Under the pieces are notes generated by a model, which had not been told where the DNA came from, searched no databases, and saw only the letters and a program-made list of their open reading frames with translations. Positions 26,827-36,633 of a stretch of 64,000 bases of DNA are shown in pieces. The stretch is from Fontibacterium temperatum. GTDB lineage: Bacteria > Pseudomonadota > Alphaproteobacteria > Pelagibacterales > Pelagibacteraceae. The position numbers were made by a program, and so were the translations under genes. The stretch's first letter is position 1; each line of letters opens with the position of its first letter. The stretch is taken from positions 62,001 to 126,000 of the forward strand of contig CAXNKS010000001.1 of NCBI GenBank assembly GCA_964203055.1. Direction: 5' to 3'.

Positions 26827-28149
26827 TTAACCTTTTAATTTTTTTATTTTTTTAATTATCTCTTCAATTGTTAACATTTCTGTTTTTGCATTTAACTCTT
26901 TAAATTCTAGTTTGTCGTCATTACTTTTAGAGCCGATAATAATTTGATAAGGAACTCCCATTAAATCAAAGTTTTTAAATTTACTTGATGGACTTTCTAA
27001 AGTGTCATCTAAAATAGCATCTATAGAATTATTCTTTAAATTTTCATAAATTTTACGTGCCTTATCTAATGGAGCAGTATCTGATTTATTATTCAGTGGA
27101 ATAATTGCAATATCAAACGGAGATATAACAAGTGGCCACTTCATTACGCCTTCAACGCATTTGGCTTCAATCACTGCAGCAACAAGTCTTGAAACTCCAA
27201 TTCCGTAAGATCCCATCTCAACATTAACGTTCTTTCCTTCTTTATTTAAAACGTTAGCTTTCATGGGTTGTGAATATTTATTTCCAAAATAAAAGATATG
27301 GCCGACTTCAATACCTTTAGTTGCTAACTGATTTTCTTTTGAAACTTTTTCATTAAATTCTTTTTCAGAATGCTTTTCATCTGTTGCACTATATGGAGTT
27401 GAGAAAGCTGAAATCATTTTATTAATTGAAGCTTCAGAGCCATCAAAACTATTAACATCAATATCAAGTAATGATTTATCTAAATACACTTGGCTCTCGC
27501 CTGTATCTGCTAAAATAATAAATTCATGAGAAGCATCACCACCAATTGGACCTGAGCTTGCTCGAAGTGGTAATGCTTTTAATTCTAATCTAGTAAATGT
27601 TCTAAGGTATGCATAAAACATTTTGTTATAAGACTTAATTGCATCTTCTTTCGTAAGATCAAAAGAATAAGAATCTTTCATTAAGAATTCTCTGCATCGC
27701 ATCACGCCAAATCTTGGTCTAATCTCATCTCTAAACTTCCACTGAATATGATAAAGAATTAATGGTAAAGATTTGTAAGACTTTACGTTATCTCTAAAAA
27801 TTTCTGTAACTAGTTCTTCATTAGTTGGGCCGTATAATAATTCTCTATCACCTCGGTCTTTAATTCTAAGCATTTCCTGACCGTAATCATTATATCTGCC
27901 ACTTTCCTTCCAAATATCTGCTGATTGGATGGTTGGCATTAACATTTCTTGAGCACCAACATTATTTTGTTCTTCTCTAACCACCTGCTCAATCTTCTTT
28001 AAAACTTTAAGTCCCAATGGCAGCCATGAATAAATACCAGCAGCACTTTGTCTAATCATTCCAGCTTTAAGCATTATCTGATGTGATTTTAATTTAGCAT
28101 CAGCTGAGACTTCTCTAAGAACCGGGAAAAATAACTTTGAAATCAGCAT
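26827..28149 (-). CDS. proS: Prolyl-tRNA synthetase (short bacterial type)
   Basis: Charges tRNA-Pro. The 440 residues lack the large editing insertion of the E. coli enzyme, which is the normal alphaproteobacterial form. Class II motifs are visible. Near the N-terminus are AGMIRQSAAGIYSWLPLG, then GPTNEELVTEIFRD and the motif 2 region WKFRDEIRPRFGVMRCREF. Later come LKALPLRASSGPIGG, and MGSYGIGVSRLVAA as motif 3. The C-terminal anticodon domain contains LDDTLESPSSKFKNFDLMG. It abuts the DUF1467 gene (one-base overlap) and precedes lolC by one base. Confidence 0.97.
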   Translation of the reverse strand: MLISKLFFPVLREVSADAKLKSHQIMLKAGMIRQSAAGIYSWLPLGLKVLKKIEQVVREEQNNVGAQEMLMPTIQSADIWKESGRYNDYGQEMLRIKDRGDRELLYGPTNEELVTEIFRDNVKSYKSLPLILYHIQWKFRDEIRPRFGVMRCREFLMKDSYSFDLTKEDAIKSYNKMFYAYLRTFTRLELKALPLRASSGPIGGDASHEFIILADTGESQVYLDKSLLDIDVNSFDGSEASINKMISAFSTPYSATDEKHSEKEFNEKVSKENQLATKGIEVGHIFYFGNKYSQPMKANVLNKEGKNVNVEMGSYGIGVSRLVAAVIEAKCVEGVMKWPLVISPFDIAIIPLNNKSDTAPLDKARKIYENLKNNSIDAILDDTLESPSSKFKNFDLMGVPYQIIIGSKSNDDKLEFKELNAKTEMLTIEEIIKKIKKLKG

Positions 28150-28400
28150 TAAAATAATAATTTTCTAATATAAAACAAATCTAATTTGTCTAAGGCAAAG
28201 ATTAAAGAAAAAATAATAGTTGTTATAAGCGTGGTAATTAAAATCTTTTTTTTCATTCTAGATTCAACTGGAGCTCCAGGATCAGTACCTTTTTGATAAT
28301 CTGGAGAATCAATTTGGTTCGTAATTCCAAAAGGTAATACCATAAAAAATATGATCATCCACAGATTTACGTAAATGATAATGCCGCCTGTTATCGACAT
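28149..28400 (-). CDS. DUF1467 family small membrane protein
   Basis: An 83-residue inner-membrane protein with two transmembrane segments (about 8-26 and 52-70). The linker is rich in Pro and Gly (TNQIDSPDYQKGTDPGAP), and ITNQ followed by G-T-x-P-G-A-P is the mark of the DUF1467 family. No function is known to me. In Alphaproteobacteria it is commonly found between rnj and proS, as here. The conserved position suggests a housekeeping role but does not reveal it. Confidence 0.85.
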   Translation of the reverse strand: MSITGGIIIYVNLWMIIFFMVLPFGITNQIDSPDYQKGTDPGAPVESRMKKKILITTLITTIIFSLIFALDKLDLFYIRKLLF

Positions 28401-28403
28401 AAA

Positions 28404-30074
28404 CTAAAATCTAACTAGATTAATATTTACTAAAGGTTTTTTTCCAGATTTGTCGTTGATTAATTTTCTACAATTGCCTTTTAAAGTATCTATTAAATTC
28501 TTTTCTTGTTTTGAATTATTTAAATTAAAAGTTTTACAAGTATCCATCACTACATCCTCTAAATCATACTCAATCTCACTTTCATCTTCTTCAATTAAAG
28601 GAATTCCTTTTAAAGTAATGATTGGATTATTTTTTATCTCACCGTTTTTAGAAATTAAAACTGTAATCTCCATATAACCATTTGCAGCCATATTTCTTCT
28701 CTCTTTTAAAACTTGAGAGTCATTATCAATTAAAACTTTACCATCTAAGTAAACTCTGCCCCATGTTACTTTATCAACTACTTGAGGCTCACCTGGTGCA
28801 AGTCTTATAATTTCACCGTTACTTACTTTAATTGGAAACTTGACGCCCATTTCTTTTGCAAAATTAATATGTTCGGCCATATGTCTTTGTTCGCCGTGAA
28901 CTGGGATTAATATTTTTGGCTTAATCCAAGAATACATTTTTTTTAAATCTTCGCGGGCTGGATGACCAGAGACGTGGATCATAGAATTTTCTTCGGATAA
29001 AACATTAATTTCACTTTTAGAAAAATCATTAAAAATTTTATATAATCTCTTTTCATTTCCAGGGATAATTCTGGAAGAAAAAATAACGTTATCATCTTTT
29101 TCTAGATGAAGATCTGGATGAGTCCCGTTTGCAATTCTTGCTAAGGCAGCTCTTTGCTCTCCTTGTGAGCCTGTACAAAGAAATACCATTTTATTTTTTG
29201 GCATTTTTTTTGAATCTCTAACGTCAATTGGAACTTTAATGTCTTGTAAGTAATTACACTGTCTTGCTAGTTCGTAAATTCTATTCATAGATCTTCCAAC
29301 TAAACAAACATGTCTGCCGATTTTTTCTGCAACTTTGAAGACTGTTTCCATTCTTGCAACGTTCGATGCAAAGGACGTAATGACGATCCTATTTTTCATC
29401 TTCTCTAAAACAGTTAAAAGGCCAGTTCTTACTAATCTTTCTGAACCTGAAGAACCTAAGTTAAAAATGTTGGTAGAGTCACAAACCATTGCAAGGACCC
29501 CTTTTTTTCCAAGCTCTGTTAATTTTTTAACATCAGTTTTTTCTCCAATTAATGGATCCTCATCGATCTTCCAATCCGCTGTATGCAGAACAACTCCTTC
29601 AGGTGTTGTGATAGCAAGTCCGTTTGGTTCTAAAATGGAATGAGTAAGCGTAACGTAATCAATATCAAAGGCCCCTAGTTTTACGTTACCACCTAATTTA
29701 ACAATTTTTAAATAACTACCGATATTAATTTTTTTTTCTTTAAATTTTTCTTTAACAATTGCTGCCGTAAATGGGGTTGCATATATTGGACACTCCAACA
29801 TAGGCCATAAATGTGCAATTGCTCCAACGTGATCTTCATGAGCATGTGTTAAAACTATTCCTAGTAAATTCTCTTTTTGATTTGCAATAAATTCTGGATT
29901 TGGAAGAATGACTTCGATGCCTGGAATATTATCATCAGAAAAAGTAACTCCAATATCAACAATGATCCATTTGTATTCACCTGGCTTTCCGTAGCCAAAT
30001 AAATTCAAATTCATCCCGATCTCTCCTGCTCCACCTAATGAGCAATAAACTAATTCTTGTCCGCCTTTAGCCAT
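28404..30074 (-). CDS. rnj: Ribonuclease J
   Basis: Endo- and 5'-3' exoribonuclease of the metallo-beta-lactamase/beta-CASP group, which works in mRNA decay and rRNA processing. The 556 residues contain the zinc motif THAHEDHVGA, further His in LTHSILEPNG and HTADWKID, VCDSTN, the beta-CASP SGHPAREDL, and PVHGEQRHM. It lies between coaX (adjacent) and DUF1467. Proteobacterial gamma and beta groups mostly lack RNase J, so its presence fits the alphaproteobacterial assignment. Confidence 0.96.
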   Translation of the reverse strand: MAKGGQELVYCSLGGAGEIGMNLNLFGYGKPGEYKWIIVDIGVTFSDDNIPGIEVILPNPEFIANQKENLLGIVLTHAHEDHVGAIAHLWPMLECPIYATPFTAAIVKEKFKEKKINIGSYLKIVKLGGNVKLGAFDIDYVTLTHSILEPNGLAITTPEGVVLHTADWKIDEDPLIGEKTDVKKLTELGKKGVLAMVCDSTNIFNLGSSGSERLVRTGLLTVLEKMKNRIVITSFASNVARMETVFKVAEKIGRHVCLVGRSMNRIYELARQCNYLQDIKVPIDVRDSKKMPKNKMVFLCTGSQGEQRAALARIANGTHPDLHLEKDDNVIFSSRIIPGNEKRLYKIFNDFSKSEINVLSEENSMIHVSGHPAREDLKKMYSWIKPKILIPVHGEQRHMAEHINFAKEMGVKFPIKVSNGEIIRLAPGEPQVVDKVTWGRVYLDGKVLIDNDSQVLKERRNMAANGYMEITVLISKNGEIKNNPIITLKGIPLIEEDESEIEYDLEDVVMDTCKTFNLNNSKQEKNLIDTLKGNCRKLINDKSGKKPLVNINLVRF

Positions 30075-30835
30075 TAAATATTTTTTAAATTAAATTTTAA
30101 AGTTTCAGCTATTCCTTTTAAAGTAATCTGCTGATCGATAACTTTGTCTTTGAATGGGAATGAAGAAAAGAAAATATTAGCAAGTCCGCCAGTAAAAATA
30201 ACTAGATACTTCTTTTTTGTTTCTTTAATAATTTTTTGCACAAGTTCCTTAATTAAACCAATATAGCCCCAATACATACCGTTATTCATTGCGCTAACAG
30301 TATCTTTTCCTATGTATTTGTTAGTTTTTTTTAATTTAATCAAAGGAAGTTTGGCCGTTGCTTCTTTTAAAACCTTTAATGATAAATTAATACCCGGTGT
30401 AATCATTCCGCCGATGTAACTATTTTGAACAATAACGTCAAAAGTTGTAGCTGTTCCAAAGTCAATAATAATTGAATTTTTTTTATAAATTTTAAATGCA
30501 GCAATAGCATTTACTACTCTGTCTGAACCAACTTGTTTTGGTTTGTTTATTTTAAGTTTAATAGGCAGATCAAGATTTCGATCTTTAATTTCGTTAAGAT
30601 GAATATTTTTTGTCTTTAACAATTTTTTTAATTTATTAAATGCATTAGGTACAACGCTTGAGGATAGAGCGCCTTGATAGTAATTTTTTTTTATTTTCTT
30701 ATTAACTGAACCAAGACGACCTTGTAAAATATCAAAGGTATCTACTGTAAATTTATTAGAATACTTGTTCGTTAACTTATTAAAATTAACAAAATCAATG
30801 TTCGTATTGCCGATGTCGATGATCAAATAATTCAA
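30074..30835 (-). CDS. coaX: Type III pantothenate kinase
   Basis: Phosphorylates pantothenate in the first step of coenzyme A synthesis, in the feedback-insensitive CoaX form. The 253 residues open with LIIDIGNTNIDF (phosphate loop). They continue with PKQVGSDRVVNAIAA, IIDFGTATTFDVI and GGMITPGINLS, and end with the IFTGGLA segment. It overlaps birA by 4 bp and rnj by one base. nuoN-birA-coaX-rnj is a recurrent alphaproteobacterial order. Confidence 0.96.
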   Translation of the reverse strand: MNYLIIDIGNTNIDFVNFNKLTNKYSNKFTVDTFDILQGRLGSVNKKIKKNYYQGALSSSVVPNAFNKLKKLLKTKNIHLNEIKDRNLDLPIKLKINKPKQVGSDRVVNAIAAFKIYKKNSIIIDFGTATTFDVIVQNSYIGGMITPGINLSLKVLKEATAKLPLIKLKKTNKYIGKDTVSAMNNGMYWGYIGLIKELVQKIIKETKKKYLVIFTGGLANIFFSSFPFKDKVIDQQITLKGIAETLKFNLKNI

Positions 30836-31530
30836 ACTAAACTACCATGCGTAAAATAATCTTTGTGATTATTGTGCTCTAAAATCAAAGCACCGTTGTT
30901 ATTAATACCCTTAAAAATACCCTTATAAATCTTATTGTTTATTTTGAAATTTATAAACTTATTTTTATTAAAAGCATATTTATTCCAATTTTTAGCGATC
31001 TTCTTTAATGAATATTTTTTATCAATAACATTGCTAACAAAAGCTTTTTTAAGTTTTTCCACTAGTTCATTTAAGTTAATTTTTTTCTTTGTTTCTTTAT
31101 TTAAATAAGTTGTTGGATATTTTTTTATCTTTGGAGAAGATTTTACATTAATACCAATGCCAACAATTAAAAAAAATCTGCCAGAGACAATACTTTCTTG
31201 CAAAATTCCACATACCTTCTTGTTGTGTATATAAAGGTCATTAGGCCACTTTAGAGTGATATTTTTAATTTTATAACTTTTTAAGATATTTCTAATTTGC
31301 AATTGAACAAGAAACTGAATTTTTTTTAAATTAGATCTTAAAATTGGAAAGAAAATAGTAAAATATAAATTTCCTTTTGGCGAACTCCATTGATTGCCAT
31401 ATCTACCTCGACCCTTTGTTTGTTCATCAGCAATAATAATACCTTTAAAAATTTTATGTTCAGTAATTAATGATCTAGCAAAATCATTAGTGCTCTCTAT
31501 TTTTGTAAAATTAAAAATAGGCAAGCTCAT
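30832..31530 (-). CDS. birA: Biotin-[acetyl-CoA-carboxylase] ligase
   Basis: Attaches biotin to the carboxyl carrier protein of acetyl-CoA carboxylase. The 232-residue catalytic core begins with KIESTNDFAR and carries the biotinyl-AMP loop DEQTKGRGRYGNQWSSPKGN, LKWPNDLYI and a GILQES stretch. There is no N-terminal helix-turn-helix, so unlike E. coli BirA it should not act as a repressor. It starts at the base after the nuoN stop and overlaps coaX by 4 bp. Confidence 0.95.
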   Translation of the reverse strand: MSLPIFNFTKIESTNDFARSLITEHKIFKGIIIADEQTKGRGRYGNQWSSPKGNLYFTIFFPILRSNLKKIQFLVQLQIRNILKSYKIKNITLKWPNDLYIHNKKVCGILQESIVSGRFFLIVGIGINVKSSPKIKKYPTTYLNKETKKKINLNELVEKLKKAFVSNVIDKKYSLKKIAKNWNKYAFNKNKFINFKINNKIYKGIFKGINNNGALILEHNNHKDYFTHGSLV

Positions 31531-32940
31531 TTATTTTATATTTTTCGTAATACTTTCTACGATTGTATTAAGTGTTGATGGATCAATAAAATAAAATAAT
31601 ATTACAACTGTAGAAACAATAAGTGAAAATTTTAAACCATAATTAGAATTTTTCTCGTAACTCTCTTTAGCTGCATCAAAGTAAATAACTTTTATTATTC
31701 GTAAATAATAAAATGCTGCAATCACAGCAGATAACAATCCAACAACAGCAAGATAGTAAATTTTTTGCTGAATGATGGCCAAGAAGATATAAAATTTAGC
31801 AAAAAATCCCGCAAGCGGAGGAATCCCTGCTAAAGAGAATGTTAATATTGTTAAACAAATTGCAATAAGCGGATGGTGTTTTGAAAGTCCTGATAGATCA
31901 GAAATATTTTCAAAATAAACTCCATTTCGATTTAAAGACATAATGCAAGCAAACACTCCAATATTCATAAACACATAAATAACCAAATAAACTAATACAG
32001 CGCTTAATGACTGAGGTGTTGCTATAGCAAGACCTGCAAGAATAAAGCCAACATGACCAATTGAGCTATAAGCCATCAGTCGTTTTAAATTGCTTTGTCC
32101 TATTGCAGCAACAGCACCTAGGAACATAGATGCAATAGATAGAACTATAACAATTGTTCTCCATTCACTTATGAAGTTTGCGTAAGGAACGTTTAAAAAT
32201 TTTATTAAAGCTGCAATGGCTGCAACTTTTGGCGCCATAGCAAAGAATGTTGTAACGGATGTAGGTGATCCTTCATAAACGTCTGGAGCCCACATATGAA
32301 ATGGTACTGCTGATATTTTAAATGCAATTCCGCAAAGAATAAAAACTAAACCAAATTTTAAAGCTCCACTCTGTTCAGTTGCAACTTTGGCTATTTCTGA
32401 ATAATCAACTGAACCTGTAAATCCATAAACTAAAGAACATCCATATAATAAGAGACCTGATGATAAAGAGCCTAAAACAAAGTATTTTAAGCCAGCTTCT
32501 GAAGATTTAAGAGACTTAGTGTTAATGGCTGCAAGCACATAAAGACATAGGGATTGAAGCTCTAATCCCAAATAAAAAACAATTAAGTTATTAGCACTAA
32601 TCATTACAAACATTCCAAGAGTAGACAGCAAAATAATGATTGGATACTCAAATTTAGCAATCTTTAGTCTTTCAAGATAAGTATTTGAAATTAACATCGT
32701 AAATAAAACTGAAATCAAAACTAAAATCTTCATAAAATTTGATAACGGATCAATCGTGTAACTGTTGCCAAATAAAGTGACAGATGATGTAAAGTTAAAA
32801 TAAATAACGAAAATTAAAGCGGCTAACAATATAACGATAATATAATTAATTATTTTATTTAAAGTTTTAGAAAAAACTCCAGCAATTAATAAAGAGAATG
32901 AACTTAATAATATAAATACTTCTGGAATAATATTTTTCAT
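31531..32940 (-). CDS. nuoN: NADH-quinone oxidoreductase subunit N
   Basis: Antiporter-like proton-pumping subunit of respiratory complex I. The 469 residues contain about 13-14 helices. Within them are LLSTLGMFVMISANNLIVFYLGLELQSL, KYFVLGSLSSGLLLYG, KISAVPFHMWAPDVYEGSPT with the conserved Lys, and LKRLMAYSSIGHVGF. It overlaps nuoM by 4 bp and ends the nuo operon; birA follows directly. Confidence 0.97.
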   Translation of the reverse strand: MKNIIPEVFILLSSFSLLIAGVFSKTLNKIINYIIVILLAALIFVIYFNFTSSVTLFGNSYTIDPLSNFMKILVLISVLFTMLISNTYLERLKIAKFEYPIIILLSTLGMFVMISANNLIVFYLGLELQSLCLYVLAAINTKSLKSSEAGLKYFVLGSLSSGLLLYGCSLVYGFTGSVDYSEIAKVATEQSGALKFGLVFILCGIAFKISAVPFHMWAPDVYEGSPTSVTTFFAMAPKVAAIAALIKFLNVPYANFISEWRTIVIVLSIASMFLGAVAAIGQSNLKRLMAYSSIGHVGFILAGLAIATPQSLSAVLVYLVIYVFMNIGVFACIMSLNRNGVYFENISDLSGLSKHHPLIAICLTILTFSLAGIPPLAGFFAKFYIFLAIIQQKIYYLAVVGLLSAVIAAFYYLRIIKVIYFDAAKESYEKNSNYGLKFSLIVSTVVILFYFIDPSTLNTIVESITKNIK

Positions 32941-34415
32941 TTTATAACTCCCATATTTTTAACAACTAAATCTACTGAGGATGAAATTGGTTCTAAAATT
33001 AAATTTGGATAAACACCGAATACGATTGTTAAAATCATCAACGTAAACAAAATAACTATTTCAGTTGCATCTAAGTCTAATAATTTTTCACCGTGATTGT
33101 TAACTTTAAATTCTCCAAATACAACTCGTTTGCATAACCACAATGAATATGCAGCGGATAATATGACCCCAGTTGCTGCAAGTATGGATACAATATAATT
33201 TACTTTAAAAGTTCCAATCAAAGTTAAAAACTCTCCAACAAATCCGCTTGTGCCTGGTAGACCCACGTTTGCAAGTGATGAGAATACAAATACTAAAGCA
33301 AATTTTGGCATAATATTTACAATGCCCGAATAGTCTTCAATTAATCTACTATGAACACGATCATACAAAACACCAACACATAAAAATAATGATGAAGAAA
33401 TTAATCCGTGGCTAATCATTTGGAAAATCGCACCATCTATTCCTTGTTTAGTAAATGAGAAAATTCCAATTGTTACATAACCCATATGAGCAACGGATGA
33501 ATAAGCGATTAGTTTTTTCATATCTGTTTGCATTAAAGCTACTAAGGATGCATAAATAATAGCAATAATACTCAGCACGAACACAAAATTTGCAAAGTAG
33601 TGAGAAGCGATTGGAAATAATCCAAGTGAAAATCTTATAAATCCATAACCTGAAATTTTAAGTAAGATTGCAGCAAGAATTACCGATCCTGGTGTTGGTG
33701 CTTCAACGTGTGCATCTGGTAACCATGTATGGAACGGCCACATTGGAAGTTTTACAGCTAGAGAAATAAAAAAACCAAACCACATCCAGTATTGTAAATT
33801 TTCAGGTATTTTTAATTCCATTAATTTAACAAGATCTAAAGTATTCATGTTCCAATAGATGGCGATGATCGCAATCAGCATGAAAATTGAACCTAAAAAC
33901 GTATATAAAAAGAACTTTAAAGCAGAATAAACACGTCTTTCTCCGCCCCAAATTCCAATGATTAAAAACATTGGAATTAGCCCACCTTCAAAGAATAAGA
34001 AGAATAAGAATAAATCTAAAGCACAAAATACTCCGATCATAAAAGTTTGCATGATCAAGATGGCAATTAAAAATTCTTTAATTCTTTTCTTTAAACTATT
34101 AATCGCTGCAAAAATACAAAGTGGTGAAATAAAAGTTGTAAGCAACACTAAAAATATTGAAATTCCATCAACACCCATTTTGTATGACACGAAATTCTTA
34201 ATCCACTGAGTCTCTTCAACAAATTGAAAACCAGGATTAACTAGATCAAATTTACTCCATAAAAATAATGATACGATAAAATTAATAACTGAGACTAGAA
34301 TTGAAATATTCTTTGATGAACGCTCGACAACTTCATCACTGCCTCGTCTTAGTAAAATAAAAATAACTCCAACTAATGGGAAGAAAGTTAAGAAAGATAA
34401 AATTGGAAAGTTCAT
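32937..34415 (-). CDS. nuoM: NADH-quinone oxidoreductase subunit M
   Basis: Antiporter-like membrane-arm subunit of complex I. Its 492 residues are of usual length. Characteristic stretches are YKMGVDGISIFLVLLTTF, the LFLFFLFFEGGLIPMFLIIGIWGG segment with the conserved Glu, PMWPFHTWLPDAHVEAPTPGSVILA, DMKKLIAYSSVAHMGY and GLPGTSGFVGEF. It overlaps nuoN by 4 bp and follows nuoL by one base. No frame problem. Confidence 0.98.
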   Translation of the reverse strand: MNFPILSFLTFFPLVGVIFILLRRGSDEVVERSSKNISILVSVINFIVSLFLWSKFDLVNPGFQFVEETQWIKNFVSYKMGVDGISIFLVLLTTFISPLCIFAAINSLKKRIKEFLIAILIMQTFMIGVFCALDLFLFFLFFEGGLIPMFLIIGIWGGERRVYSALKFFLYTFLGSIFMLIAIIAIYWNMNTLDLVKLMELKIPENLQYWMWFGFFISLAVKLPMWPFHTWLPDAHVEAPTPGSVILAAILLKISGYGFIRFSLGLFPIASHYFANFVFVLSIIAIIYASLVALMQTDMKKLIAYSSVAHMGYVTIGIFSFTKQGIDGAIFQMISHGLISSSLFLCVGVLYDRVHSRLIEDYSGIVNIMPKFALVFVFSSLANVGLPGTSGFVGEFLTLIGTFKVNYIVSILAATGVILSAAYSLWLCKRVVFGEFKVNNHGEKLLDLDATEIVILFTLMILTIVFGVYPNLILEPISSSVDLVVKNMGVIK

Positions 34416-34416
34416 G

Positions 34417-36321
34417 CTAGATAATAATTAAAAAAGAAACGATTAATACTACACCGATTAAAATTACTGTTGCGTAATGATATAAGTAACCTGATTGAAT
34501 GCTACTAGCTCTATCAGATAAATTTTTTACAACTTTTGCAACACCATCCGGACCATAAGCGTCGATTGTTTTAACATCACCTCTTTGCCATAAGAATGTT
34601 CCAATACCTCTAAAGCTTTTAACAAAAATTAAATCATAAAGTTCGTCGAAGTACCATTTCTTAACTAAAAAATTATAAAAGGGTTTATTATTATTAACAA
34701 AGCCTTCAACAATATCTTTTCGCTTTAAGAATAAAATAAACGATAAAGGAATTGCAGAAATTACTAGTGTTGGAATTAAGATCAATAACCATAGTGGTGG
34801 ATGACCATGAGCTGTTTGTTTTAAGAAAAATATTGCCTTACCCCAAAACTGTGTATTCTCTCCAATAAATATTCCATGAAACACATAACCTGAAAATATT
34901 GCTCCAACTGCAAGTAATAATAATGGAATAAGCATTACCGGTCCTGACTCATGAACTTTTTCAAAACTCATTGTGTTATTATATTTTCCGTGGAAAGTTT
35001 TAAAAATTAATCTCCATGAATAAATTGAAGTTATAAATGCAGTGGTAAGGCCAATTACAAATGCATAACCTGCAAATAAACTTTTAGAAAAATAAGCAGA
35101 CTCTATAATTGCATCTTTAGAATAAAATCCTGCAAGTAGTGGAAACCCCGTTAAAGCGAGTGTACCGATTAACATCAGAGCATAAGTCAGTGGAATTTTT
35201 TTCCAAACTCCGCCCATCTTTTCTATATTTTGTTCATCATGAAATGCGTGAATTACTGAACCTGCCCCTAAGAATAAAAGAGCTTTAAAGAAAGCGTGTG
35301 TAAATAAGTGAAATATAGCAACGTTATAAGCGCCCATTCCAGCTGCAAAAAACATATAACCAAGCTGACTACATGTAGAGTAAGCAATAATTCTCTTTAT
35401 ATCTGTTTGTACGATTGCAATTGAGGCTGCAAAGATTGCAGTTGTTGCACCAACAAAAGCAACTAAGTTTAAAGCGTATTGAGAATACTCAAACAAAGGT
35501 GAACATCTTGCAACTAAGAACACTCCTGCTGTAACCATGGTTGCAGCGTGAATTAACGCTGATACTGGTGTTGGTCCTTCCATGGCATCAGGAAGCCAAG
35601 TATGAAGAAAAATTTGAGCGGACTTACCCATTGCCCCAATAAATAAGAATACACAAATCGTTGTAATTAAATTGTATTCACCACCAAAGATCTTAATTGA
35701 ATTTTTAGACTGATCAGCTGCTTGTGAAAAAACTTCACTAAAATTTAAAGTTCCAAAAGTTTTAAAAATTAAAAACATTGCAATTAACAAACCAAGATCA
35801 CCTACTCTGTTCACGATAAAAGCCTTCATGGACGCATTGTTTGCAGTTTCTTTTTTAAACCAGAAACCAATTAATAAGTAAGATGCAAGCCCAACTCCTT
35901 CCCAACCAAAGAATAATTGTAAAAAGTTATCAGCCGTAATTAGCGATAACATCATAAATGTGAAAAGAGAAAGATAAGACATGAATCTTGGTTTATGAGG
36001 ATCGTGGCTCATATAACCAATTGAATAAATATGTACTAAAGCTGAAACTGAATTTACGACAACAAGCATTACTGCTGTAAGTGAATCTACATAAATAGAC
36101 CAATGCAATTTTAATGATCCAGATGTAATCCAATTAAAAATTGGATACTCATAAACTTTTCCAGTTTTAATAGTTTCAAGTAAAATAATCGAAGAAAGAA
36201 TAGCTCCAGTTACAATAAATGCAGATGTTATAATCTGACAAGTTCTATCGCCAATCCTTTTATAAAAGAAAGCTGAAATAAAAGAACCAAGTAAAGGTAA
36301 AAATAATATTAAATAAAGCAT
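34417..36321 (-). CDS. nuoL: NADH-quinone oxidoreductase subunit L
   Basis: Largest antiporter-like subunit of complex I and carrier of the lateral amphipathic helix. The 634 residues include HIYSIGYMSHDP, FFGWEGVGLASYLLIGFW, MGKSAQIFLHTWLPDAMEGPTPVSALIHAATMV-type sequence, TDIKRIIAYSTCSQLGYMF and THAFFKALLFLGAGSVIHA. The long C-terminal helix region ends with the family's YHYAT segment. It abuts nuoK. No key Lys or Glu appears lost. Confidence 0.98.
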   Translation of the reverse strand: MLYLILFLPLLGSFISAFFYKRIGDRTCQIITSAFIVTGAILSSIILLETIKTGKVYEYPIFNWITSGSLKLHWSIYVDSLTAVMLVVVNSVSALVHIYSIGYMSHDPHKPRFMSYLSLFTFMMLSLITADNFLQLFFGWEGVGLASYLLIGFWFKKETANNASMKAFIVNRVGDLGLLIAMFLIFKTFGTLNFSEVFSQAADQSKNSIKIFGGEYNLITTICVFLFIGAMGKSAQIFLHTWLPDAMEGPTPVSALIHAATMVTAGVFLVARCSPLFEYSQYALNLVAFVGATTAIFAASIAIVQTDIKRIIAYSTCSQLGYMFFAAGMGAYNVAIFHLFTHAFFKALLFLGAGSVIHAFHDEQNIEKMGGVWKKIPLTYALMLIGTLALTGFPLLAGFYSKDAIIESAYFSKSLFAGYAFVIGLTTAFITSIYSWRLIFKTFHGKYNNTMSFEKVHESGPVMLIPLLLLAVGAIFSGYVFHGIFIGENTQFWGKAIFFLKQTAHGHPPLWLLILIPTLVISAIPLSFILFLKRKDIVEGFVNNNKPFYNFLVKKWYFDELYDLIFVKSFRGIGTFLWQRGDVKTIDAYGPDGVAKVVKNLSDRASSIQSGYLYHYATVILIGVVLIVSFLIII

Positions 36322-36633
36322 TTAACCTTTCATTGAATTGATGTCTTCAACTTGAATAGATCCTCTGTTTCGGAAAAACACCACAAGTATGGCAAGACCA
36401 ATTGCAGCTTCAGCTGCTGCTACAGTTAATATAAAGAGAGCAAAAATCTGGCCTGTTATATTTTGTAAATAGACTGAAAAAGCTACAAGATTAACGTTCA
36501 CTGAAAGCAAAATTAATTCAATAGACATTAAAATGACAATTACATTTTTACGATTAACAAAAATTCCAAATACGCCTAATGTAAAAATGATTGCAGATAA
36601 AAAAAGATAGTGAACTAGGGTAATTTCAATCAT
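36322..36633 (-). CDS. nuoK: NADH-quinone oxidoreductase subunit K
   Basis: Small three-helix membrane subunit of complex I (103 residues). The conserved Glu on helix 2 lies in VILMSIELILLSVNVNLVAFS, and the third helix contains AAAEAAIGLAILVVFFRNRG with the second buried Glu. It overlaps nuoJ by 8 bp and directly precedes nuoL. The length is exactly typical. Confidence 0.97.
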   Translation of the reverse strand: MIEITLVHYLFLSAIIFTLGVFGIFVNRKNVIVILMSIELILLSVNVNLVAFSVYLQNITGQIFALFILTVAAAEAAIGLAILVVFFRNRGSIQVEDINSMKG